In this document: one piece after another, positions 54,783-64,000 of the stretch
Layout: each line of letters begins with the position of its first letter
How positions within the stretch are numbered: position 1 is the first letter of the stretch
DNA from: Chlorokybus atmophyticus
Taxonomy: Eukaryota > Streptophyta > Chlorokybophyceae > Chlorokybales > Chlorokybaceae
Direction of reading: 5' to 3'
Assembly: GCA_009103225.1 (NCBI GenBank)
Contig: RHPI01002438.1
Coordinates: 192,507 to 256,506, forward strand
DNA length: 64,000 nt
Translations under genes and position numbers: made by a program
Notes under the pieces: model-generated
Told to the model about the DNA's origin: nothing
The model's input: the letters and a program-made list of their open reading frames with translations, nothing else
The model's database searches: none

Positions 54783-56259
54783 CTAACGTCTGCCATTGCT
54801 TACGGAGCTTTCCTGCTTCTGCCTCAAGACTGCTGAGCGCGGCGCCACTTTCATGGCCTCAACCAGCCACTCAACGGCATCCATCACACCGGAACTGTTC
54901 AGGGCAACCACGCAATAGTACAATATTTGTTGAGTTAGCTCTGGCAATGCAACATGCTTGGTTGCGGTAAACTATGCTGTATCCAGAGCCGTACCCATCG
55001 AATGAAGATGCTGGTCGTACGGCACACAACCTGTGCTGCGATATCTCATCAATGTTTACCACCTTCGCGACGTCAACAGGTGATGTTGCGCGCTGCAAGT
55101 CCTGTGAAAACACGAGCAAGTAAACCATACAGCCACCATGAGATACTGCTAGTAGGAGCTGTAGTACGTCAATACTACACATGCAGCATACATCCACGCA
55201 CTGCACCTGTTTGCTTGCGAGAACTAGTAGCGGTGCGCCAGCTAGTGCTTGACTTGAAAGTGCCCTGTCTGTAATGTATAATCAATAAAGGTCAGTAGGT
55301 CAGTAGGTCAATAACGGCCACATATGCACATTGGACACAAGAGCTGCACGTACTCAAAGCTCCATTAGCCTCAGCAAACCGCTCAGGACAAGTAGAATCA
55401 AACACGTAAAGCACCGCATTGGCTTCCTCAAAGTACTTATCCCAGATAGTCTGTAAACTAGCCTACACACAGTGCCACACGGATTGTTAATGTATTATTA
55501 GTCACACGCCTCACGATACCAAAGACTATGCAATAGGTGCATTGTCGACAGCACTAGTGATACCTGCCCACCCAGATCCCAGAAAATAAGCTTTGCTTTT
55601 CGCACTTCCACCCGCCCAATGTTCAGACCAACGGTTGGGACGACGTGATCTGGAGGCAGGCCCTCAGAGTCTGTACAAGAGGACTTTATCTTCTCTAGGA
55701 GGGTCTGCCACAAGTGGTATCATACTCAGAAGGAGTTGGATGCGAGGGACCATGCAGCAATATCTACAGCATGGCAATGTGTAGTTTGACACGCACAATG
55801 ATACTACCATGATACAGCTGTGCTCCACCAGTGTTATGGCGTATCAGCAACAGTGGTTCACTACGCGAAGCAGGGTGTCACTGCTTGTATAACCACATTG
55901 TGATGGTGCGCGTCGATGTGTCATATATGTGTGGCATCACATGCATGCAATGCGGACAACAAATCATATGGTAAATTCAACTACCTAGTGCTCGCATCAA
56001 CCTTCCTGCTGCGGGCAATGCACGGGCGATGCGGGCATTTGTACAAACGGCTGTTGACAATGCCTCCTGGCTTGCATGAGACAGCAAACCACTCATCTGC
56101 CGTCCATCAGCTGTGCACTGTTGCAACAATCTCAACCAATCATGCACACGTAAGAGAGGAGAGTACCGTTTTGCCAGCATGATCAAGGCCGAGGATGAGG
56201 ACATGGAATTCCGCTTTTTTGAAAAGCAGGCTCCACAAGCCATACAGAAGCTCAAACAT
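54783..56259 (-). CDS. ARFRP1: ARF-related GTPase ARFRP1
   Basis: Six exons join in phase: 56259-56167, 55704-55564, 55462-55354, 55268-55207, 55101-54995, 54894-54783 (stop TAG), 207 residues (human ARFRP1 201). GTPase motifs: P-loop GLDHAGKT, switch PTVGLNIG, WDLGGQ, the base-recognition motif as SKQD (usual NKQD, so Asn is Ser here) and CAVRPASS in place of the SA(L/K) motif. There is no Gly at position 2 (MFELLYGLW), so no N-myristoylation, as expected for ARFRP1, which relies on N-terminal acetylation in other eukaryotes. It acts at the trans-Golgi in vesicle tethering upstream of ARL1. It shares a 576-base divergent spacer with NDUFV1. A longer open frame upstream is probably leader. 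Confidence 0.92.
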
Positions 56260-56835
56260 CGCCCGGCTGCCAGCTCCGGAGGCAGCGCTCACCCTCCTAT
56301 CCTCATCCTCGTCGGCTTTGACCTTGCCCTTGACCTTGCCACCACCGGCTGAAGGCCCAAAGCACGCAGCTAAGCAGCCCCTGCCCGCAGGCCCGCAACC
56401 CAGAAACCCTATCCAGCCGACAACAAGCTGCTCCCACCAAACCGCTGGAGGCTGCACTCCCCCGCTCCCACCAGCTCTCCCCAGTCGCTTGTACCCCGCC
56501 GTTGCGACCGCCCTTCTACAACATTGCCTGCCCCATGCTACCAGCCACCGCCTTCGCCGCCGCCTGCAGTCACACCCCGTTGCCACGTGGCACTGAGACA
56601 AGCAAATGACACTTCACGCCAGCAGATTACGCTCTGATTATAGAGACCAGTCGCTGACATACAGTCAGGTGTGCGTAACCCATGGTCATCTAACGCTTGA
56701 CCACACGCCAGCGTGGCAGGCAATGGATCTTAGTGTAACAGCGCAATTTAGTTACGTGCTTAGGATTTCTAAAGTTAGGGTTTTGTCGCTGCTGCTGTCA
56801 TTATTGGTGTCGTCGCTGTTGTCGCCGCCGCCAGG

Positions 56836-59394
56836 ATGGCGTTGGCGGGTACGGGGCTGAGGGTTCTGCGAAGGGCCGCAGCTACCGCTACTAGTTCCGG
56901 CAGAGCGTTTGCGTCCGCCCCGGGTGCCCAGGCGGCGCCCGCTGAGAAGACAAGCTATGGCGGCTTGAAGGATGAGGTGCGTTGTTGTCGTTGCTGCAGC
57001 TGCTTTTGTTGATGATGGTGATGCTTTTTACTGTCTTGGTTAGTATTGATTGGTTGAATTGTTGGTGCTTAAGCTCAGCTTATGTAGCCCTGCTTGCTTT
57101 TTGGCGTCTTTGCTAAACGCGTGCATGCACGTTTGCAGGATCGCATCTTCACAAACCTCTATGGGCAATATGACGTTGGGCTTAAGGGTGCCGAGAAGCG
57201 TGGGGATTGGCACCGGACCAAGGATCTTGTGGAGAAAGGTACAGACTGGATTGTTGCTCAGATCAAGGCCAGCGGCCTGCGCGGCCGTGGAGGCGCTGGC
57301 TTTCCGTCTGGCCTGAAGTGGTCGTTCATGCCCAAGGTACGTCGACGTTTGTGTTAATAGGTTGGGTGAGTGGGCTAGACGCTATTTGACGACTTGCTCA
57401 CGGATAATGTGTCGAAGAGTTCTAGGGCATGTGTGCTGGCAAGATGCAGTGGTATTCTTCGAGTCAACATACGTTTGCAATTGTTCGGTCTATATCGCTC
57501 TTATGAAAAGTGTCTCGGACACGATGGATACATATTGCATGTGAAGGTTTGTCCCAACCAAATGTTGTTGATACTTGGTTACCTCTCAATTGTATTTTTG
57601 ATATGCACAGAATGGTACCTTGGTTTACTACATTCGCATTATGAGACCGTTTCTACCCCTGCATACATAAATCACACTTGTTGAATTCTGCACCCGTGTG
57701 ACATCGCTGCACTCTTTCCGGCTAGCTGGTGTTTGTCCGCTAGTTAGCATGGTAGAATTAAAGTGCTAATTCTGTTAACTCAACCCACGGCGTTCTGGTA
57801 GGTTTCAGATGGGCGACCATCATATCTGGTAGTCAACGCGGATGAGAGTGAGCCTGGCACATGCAAGGATCGCGAGATCATGCGGCATGATCCTCACAAG
57901 CTGCTGGAGGGCTGTCTCATAGCTGGTGTTGGCATGCGCGCGCGCGCTGCTTACATTTACATCCGAGGCGAGTATGTGAATGAGCGCCATGCCCTTGAGA
58001 AGGTATGTGTACAAACAGATGTAACGATGGTAGCAATGGTGCATGAAGAGGGCGCAGCATTACTTAAACTTGGTCTTCCTTGCAGGCGCGGCAGGAGGCG
58101 TATGCTAAGGGGTACTTGGGTCGCAATGCTTGTGGCAGTGGTTATGACTTTGATGTATATATACATTTTGGAGCTGGAGCGTACATCTGTGGGGAGGAAA
58201 CAGCACTGATTGAGAGCTTGGAGGGCAAGCAGGTACTCTGCAGCCAGCGTAAGGGTTTCTAGGTAGTCTTTGTTGAAAGGCTGGCTGTTCTGGTTGGGCG
58301 GACCGGTGAAGTCTTCCCCCAGATTAACTGTAGTTGTCAGTCAATATAAACTCATGGCTCATTGTTGTTTGCAGGGCAAGCCAAGGTTGAAGCCGCCGTT
58401 CCCAGCCAATGTTGGCTTATACGGCTGTCCGACCACAGTCACCAATGTTGAGACGGTTGCTGTTAGCCCCACTATTCTGCGACGCGGTCCAGAGTGGTTT
58501 GCGAGCTTTGGCCGCAAGAACAATGCTGGCACCAAGCTCTTCTGCATCAGTGGGCACGTCAACAAGCCATGTACAGTTGAGGAGGAGATGAGCATTCCAC
58601 TGCGAGAGCTGATTGAGCGACACTGTGGTGGCGTGCGTGGTGGGTGGGACAATCTTCTTGCTATCATCCCGGGAGGCTCTTCCGTTCCTCTAATCCCCAA
58701 GAACGTTTGCGATGATGTGCTGATGGACTTTGACGCCCTCAAGGTACTATTATATTACATTGTAATCACAGGCAGCGGTCCACATGAGGCAAATGTTGGT
58801 CAAAAGCAATGTGTTTAATGCTGCTTGTCAACTTGTTACAAGGCTGTTGGTGTTGTTGCTGACTAGGGTTGCACTTTCCTTACATCCATTGATGTATGCC
58901 ACTTTGGCAACGCAGGCTGTTCAATCAGGTCTAGGTACAGCAGCGGTCATTGTAATGGACAAGTCGACAGATGTCGTTGATGCCATTGCGCGGCTGGCCT
59001 ACTTCTACAAGCATGAGAGCTGTGGACAGTGCACACCCTGCCGGGAGGGCACAACCTGGCTGTGGAACATTATGGAGCGCATGAAGGTGAGCAAGCTATT
59101 TTATTTGAGCAGCCATGCCTGACCGCACCACACATCTACCTTTAGATGTGCTCAACCAGCACGTTAGCAGTCCAGTAATGTCGTTGTTACAATATTGTGC
59201 AGGTGGGCGACGCACGGCTTGAAGAGATTGACATGCTGCAGGAGATTACCAAGCAGATTGAGGGACACACCATTTGTGCTCTTGGGGATGCGGCAGCCTG
59301 GCCTGTGCAGGGCTTAATCCGCCACTTCAGGCATGAGCTGGAAGCCCGCATCAACGAGCGCAGTCCAGCCTCAGCAACAGAAATTGCAGCTTGA
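56836..59394 (+). CDS. NDUFV1: Mitochondrial complex I 51-kDa subunit NDUFV1
   Basis: Seven exons join in phase: 56836-56976, 57139-57336, 57802-58002, 58086-58232, 58375-58743, 58916-59086, 59203-59394 (stop TGA), 472 residues, typical length. The first 40 residues are rich in Ala, Arg and Ser, a mitochondrial targeting sequence. FMN/NADH-binding motifs are [27 protein letters not shown] and [19 protein letters not shown]. The 4Fe-4S cluster ligands are [13 protein letters not shown] plus the later Cys in [13 protein letters not shown]. The protein is the NADH-oxidising subunit in the matrix arm of respiratory complex I. Nuclear location with introns and a presequence rules out an organellar copy. 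Confidence 0.97.
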
Positions 59395-61324
59395 TTGACA
59401 TGTACAGTAATAGTAGTGCATTGTAACCATGATTGCGCAGCGACCATACGTTCATGTGCGTTGCATGGTAGAGATACTGATTCATTTAAATGGTTCAGGT
59501 TATCAGATAGCAGCTGCATGCAATTTTATGCGGCTCTGGCGAATGGTGATTGTGTTTGTTGTTTTTGGACGCAAACAAGACCTTTGCTAGTTTTCGCACC
59601 ATCATCATTGTGAATGGCCTGTAGGTGCCAAGCAAATGCGCACGCACAAGTATGTGTGCATGCGCATATTATTATTATTATGGGACTACTACCAATACAA
59701 CAAATGCAGGCATTGATTGCATGCCTTCAATAGCTCTTGAGATCAATGTCCACAGGTTTGCCTAACCTCATGTGCTTTGAATGTAATGCCATTTGCAGAC
59801 GGGCAAATGGATGGAAAGGTTTAGATGATGCGTGCGTGTAGTAACCATTATGCAAAGTGAGTGCATTTTCATCTAATCTATCACATCCCATTTTGCATTA
59901 CTTGTATATGGTAGTATTTTAAATATCATTGTGAATGTAGTGCAGTATTAGGCGCGTTGTTGCAAATCAACTAATATTACTGGGTGAATGTGGTTTGGTC
60001 TTCTTTCTTCCCGGGAAATAAATTTTGAATTTGTTGATTCCTGTAATTATTACCGTTCGTGCTTAGAACATGGTGGGCTCCCTGTACAGGACACTTACAC
60101 AGATATTATATTGTTTATTGTCACACATGATACAACTTGTATCACGTGTAGTTATACCGTAGAGACACGTACATTACAATCTAATAATGATTATCACATG
60201 CCTTATGTTATGATAAGGTATTTTAGGCCTCATACATTATAACATTAAACATTGCATTGACTTTTGTGGTCATCGTAGCAAAAGGTTGAAATGAAAAATA
60301 ACTCGCAACAGTAAGTGTGGGTTAAAATGTACATGTCTCTGCGGTATTCACGCATGCATCGCGTGCTTGCATTTTGAAAAACAATCGCGATGATGTGCTT
60401 TGTACTACAAGTGAAGTAACATGGGGTATGGCAATTTGCATTATGCGTACAATCTTCCACGATTGCAATACTTGCATATTGGCACACATATTACATGCAT
60501 TCATGTATAGCTTTCCGGTGGTATTGATGCAAGTGGGCTCACGCGCAAGCAACCGCATATGTAGTATAATACATCTTAGAAAGAGTAATGCACATCATAA
60601 GATGGGGGTAACAGATTATTACGTCACATTGCGACATACACACAATGTCATTTTACTTTATTTCAAAAGCATCGACCATAATGAATATTTGGTTACAATT
60701 GCAAGTCGGAGGTACAATCCAGACTTTGGAAATCCTTTGCAATTCCGATAAGCAAAGTAGAAGCTTCGTGTCGCTGCAACTTCATCCTTAGACTATTGAT
60801 ATGCAATAAACATTCACCGGTTGTTTGTACAAGCTATACATGTGTACAAAATTATGTGTAGCCATTTATCAGAGCACCTGTTGGCAAGAAGCAAGGATCA
60901 TTGCACCCTTTTGAGTTAATGCGTCACAAGTAAACATGCAAATCTGTGTTGCACCCCATAATATGAATATACCGAAATGTCTGCAGTGAACCCCGAGTGG
61001 TCAATATAAGTACCCACAATGTCATGCAAAAGCACAACGGCTAGCTCAACTGCACTCCATCGTCATCAGCAGCTATATGCCATTAATCAATCTGTATTCG
61101 CATGGGTAGCATCAGTGGCGTAGCGATCGCAACCTGTTCAGCGACACAGGATGTCACTGAATAAGAACACGATCCACTAACCCTTGCACGCATGCTTACA
61201 TTCATCATGTAGGCAAACAGACTGCCACAACGCATGAGCCTTGATTGCTGCACGTACACGAGATGTGTACAATTCAAGTGAAGTTCCATGATTCCGCCAC
61301 TGCCGGTAGCGCTCCCAGACGCAG
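59395..61324. other. AT-rich spacer between convergent genes
   Basis: No gene seen in 1.9 kb. A 125-codon open frame at 60374-60748 shows no domain and irregular composition. An ATT tandem lies at 59668-59680. Base composition is lower in GC than the flanking genes. Confidence 0.6.
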
Positions 61325-63674
61325 CTATGCTGAGCCCATGGGATGCACCCACTGGCACCGCACAATGCCTGCTGCACCACCAAAGGCAAGGAGCAGACCC
61401 GCTTTTGGGTTGGGATGCCAGCACACCCGGTGGAGCGCTTGCATGGTCGGGGGAAACGGTGTTGACAAGTCCTTGTTGACACTATCTGTATCTGGGGACT
61501 GCGATAATAATACTACCTTGCCTTGCGCGTCGTCATACGTTGTGCGAGCGCATATAAACACCTGCCTAACCGCTGCATGCTTTGCATCGTCCAAAAGCTT
61601 CTGCGTCAGCTCGAACAATGTCACCGTTCCTTCAGCCCCGCAAGTTGCAACAATGTTATGGTGTGGCGAAATAGCAAGCGCCCACAAAACATGTTGGCTT
61701 TCCTGGAAGGTAGCGCGGAAAGAGACAGAGAGACACAGATAAGTCAAACAGCATTGCGAACTAGCAAGCAGGCAGGCTGCACGAGACTTTGCAGTGAAGT
61801 AATTGCATAGCTTAGGTTAGCACGGTGACAGTCAATTATAGACCAAGCATTGATTGCTGCAGAAACTGCAAGGGCGTACCCTTATGTTGGTACTATCAGT
61901 TTGCTTGCGCTTCCTTGATTGGAACTCCATTGGCACAAGCGAGCCACCAGACACAACGCGAACCACGCCGTCATCGCACGCAACAGACAGACAGCCCCAA
62001 GGCCTCGGCTGCTGGGCCCAACACAAGTCGGTGCCCCACGCGGCGCTGAGATGCTGCCTCCTTGCTTCCTGCCAACGTAACCATCACGGTGAGCGTGCAA
62101 TGACGTCGCAACAAGCCAGATTGACAACAAGCGACATGCTACAGAATTACAGATTGTACACACGCTGATAACCTTACCTGCCAGGGATCGCGGCGGTCCC
62201 AAAAGGTGAGGGTGTTGTGGTGACCAGTAGTGGCAAAGATGTAAGGTGGCTCGCTATCCGCGGCTGACGAGCAGAAGGGCGTCCAGGCAATTCCTCGCAG
62301 AGGCTCACTATCCGCTTTGACATGCATGATGAGGCGAGCTCCCTCGCCGCCTACCTGATTGGCACCGCTACTGCCACTCAGCCTCCATACCATGGCTGAG
62401 CCGTCCTGGCATGCGGCTGCAAGGAGCGCATGGGCAGGCTCTGGAGACCATGCAACACGCCAGGGCAGGCTGCACAGGCACACAACCATCATGTCAACTA
62501 GAGGATCCACAACTGTAGACCCTTGCGACAATACATGGATGTGTACATCACGCATGCATACACGCCTGCACAGGTACATTCACACACATCGCTTCATGCA
62601 CAAATACACACATACATGCACGTGTGTACAGATGCAGAACTTAAGGCACAACTGCAGCAATCATAAACCACAACAGCCACGAAACCAGCATGGGCAGGTG
62701 AGCAAAATGATGATGCTCACCTGCGTCGTGTTCTCTCATCATCCGCAAGGAAAGCAGGCACGATGGTTATGGAAGATGCCACTTTGGCAGAAGCTTCGTC
62801 CTCAGCAGCAGCATGCGACTTAGAAGTCGAAGGTGTGGGCACGTCTATGACACGCACCGAGCCGTCTCCAAGCGCCACAGCAAGGAACCCCAGCGCAGAA
62901 GCATACCCATCTGCTAGACAGCTGGCGGGTCTCCATTTGAGGTCCCACACAGTCCCGCCATCCGTCTCCACCGACAGAGCCAAGCATGCAGAGCTGTCTG
63001 CAGTGTGCAAACATGCACCATAAACAGAGTTACAGGTGCCTTCAGCAAGACGTTAGTCATAGCTGGCTTGCGTGACCCAGTAACTTGCTAACCTGTAGGA
63101 CTGCTGGGTATTGCCCATATCTGCACAGGGGCGCGCCCCTTCACAGGCTGCCCAATGCGGTGCACCGATGACGTGCTTGGATGAGCTCCCACAGCCAAGT
63201 ACTGAGAGTCACACAGATGTCAGCTGCTTACCTATCTCGAACATGGCTGGTTTCATGAAGCCCTGGTTTTTTACGCATGGAACGTTGTTGACAAGCAGAC
63301 CGCACACCAAGGCACCGAAGCTGCATGCAAGCCGCAGCTAAAGCCTTCGCAAAGCTGACGTAGGCTGAAGCAAAACAACAGTGTGCATGCAGACAGAACT
63401 GTACTGGGCAATGACTAATGCTAGCCTATGCTTTGTCAAAAACTAACGGGGCGAGAAGAAAGGCTGCATGCCTTCAATTGGAGACCACCACCCCGACACA
63501 CAATGTGCTACCACCGACTTAGCAGGGATGCCTGCGGCACAAACTTCAGCAGCTTACCAGGCATCCGGCGCCCTCATCAACTCCAGGATGCCAGTCCAGC
63601 GCCCACACGGCGCCGCCGGCGTCCAGCGCCACCTCCGGGAGCCTGCCTGTGGCGGGAAGTGGTGCATGCGCCAT
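61325..63674 (-). CDS. GTF3C2: TFIIIC subunit, GTF3C2-like WD40 protein
   Basis: Six exons join in phase: 63674-63558, 63201-63093, 62997-62721, 62469-62178, 62068-61880, 61702-61325 (stop TAG), 453 residues. The WD40 propeller carries the blocks of this subunit: GGAVWALDWHPG, YLAVGAHPSTSS with G.PVKGRAPVQIW, GGTVWDLKWRP, LGFLAVALGDGSVRVIDVP, WRVAWSPEPAHALLAAACQD, PLRGIAWTPF, FATTGHHNTLTFWDRRDPW, and late ISPHHNIVATCGAEGTVTLF. TFIIIC binds the internal B box of tRNA genes and recruits TFIIIB and RNA polymerase III. The long N-terminal extension with HMG/AT-hook-like parts found in many homologues is absent or lies in unrecognised exons; the start MAHAPLPATG is the nearest ATG. It sits 112 bases from the divergent BED-finger gene. 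Confidence 0.87.
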
Positions 63675-63786
63675 AATCAGGGTTTTGGAACGCCATGGCC
63701 ATTTTGAGTTCAAACTTGGCAAAGTGGCGGGAAAGGCTGCATGCATTGTTGGCGAGGTGGTGGTGGTGGTGGTGGTCGTGGTCGCC

Positions 63787-64000
63787 ATGGACGGTGAGGG
63801 AGTCGACGAGCGGGGTGCCGCCAGCTCGCTGAGGCTGCCGCCCAGGCAGGGGAAGCACAAGGGCGGGGCGCCGAGGTCGGCCGTATGGGCGCACTTCGAC
63901 ACAGCTGCTGGGAGGAACAACAAGAACAGGCGGACAGGCTGCGTGTGCAAGCACTGCGGCAGGTTCTACTCTGATGCCAGGGTGGAGTTCATGGTACGCC
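63787..64000 (+). CDS. BED-type zinc finger protein, first exon (cut by window end)
   Basis: Exon 63787-63993 encodes 69 residues and ends at a donor (ATG then GTACGC). It contains the start of a BED zinc finger: SAVWAHFDT, an Asn/Lys-rich linker, then CKHCGRFYSDA, with conserved aromatic residues and the CxxC pair; the later His pair should be in the next exon. BED fingers occur in hAT-family transposases and in host proteins domesticated from them. Which applies cannot be told from one exon. The gene is divergent from the TFIIIC subunit gene, with start codons 112 bases apart, which favours a host gene with a shared promoter. Confidence 0.75.
   Translation, partial: MDGEGVDERGAASSLRLPPRQGKHKGGAPRSAVWAHFDTAAGRNNKNRRTGCVCKHCGRFYSDARVEFMVR

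Noticed and set aside
56260-56601. In-frame upstream extension of ARFRP1 (Gly/Arg-rich, 114 residues)
   Set aside because: The family starts at the M before the P-loop helix; the extension is low complexity in a divergent promoter.
60374-60748. 125-codon open frame on the plus strand
   Set aside because: No domain, no splice context, irregular composition in AT-rich spacer; expected by chance.
1-64000. CRISPR array, operon or prokaryotic phage origin
   Set aside because: Spliced genes with GT-AG introns and eukaryotic families throughout; no regularly spaced direct repeats.

Overview
The window is nuclear DNA from a member of the green lineage (Viridiplantae), most likely a green alga. Genes are split into many short GT-AG (and several GC-AG) introns. 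The recognisable proteins combine plant-type families (ARP7, a single AP2-domain factor, a SKA2 of plant type, a NIPA8-type Mg transporter) with families kept by many algae (INSIG, Arp2/3 subunit ARPC1, BORC subunit 8). I cannot name the species. Fourteen genes could be rebuilt by hand: donors, acceptors and reading phase agree across nearly all of the more than 100 introns, and most products match the expected family length.

Layout: 1-1452 (+) 3' end of an unknown membrane protein; 4617-10113 (-) a 1199-residue chromatin-reader-like protein with two PHD fingers, a WD40 region, a Tudor-like domain and four CW zinc fingers; 10322-12735 (+) CHMP7; 13777-14390 (-) uncertain gene; 15171-16509 (-) INSIG-like, running into an assembly gap; 16664-20292 gene-poor, with a MITE and a tandem duplication; 20293-23169 (+) ARP7; 23665-24798 (-) SKA2; 24799-30477 a gene desert with degenerate repeats and a gap; 30478-33173 (+) AP2 factor; 33613-36445 (-) ARPC1; 37387-39685 (+) UDP-N-acetylglucosamine pyrophosphorylase; 39686-43894 gene-poor; 43895-46906 (-) NIPA8-type transporter; 47016-47968 (+) uncertain gene; 48389-49874 (+) RRP4; 50686-51625 (-) TRAP-beta; 52588-53972 (+) BORCS8; 54783-56259 (-) ARFRP1; 56836-59394 (+) NDUFV1; 61325-63674 (-) TFIIIC subunit (GTF3C2-like); 63787-end (+) BED zinc-finger protein, cut by the window edge.

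Most genes are housekeeping and unrelated to their neighbours, as is usual in eukaryotes. Several sit head to head with short shared promoters (PHD/CW gene with CHMP7, ARFRP1 with NDUFV1, TFIIIC subunit with the BED gene). The strongest novelty candidate is the PHD-WD40-Tudor-CWx4 protein. Other notable signals are frequent GC-AG introns, perfect inverted repeats in introns and spacers (two of them covering splice sites), a clean MITE, and two dispersed repeat families.
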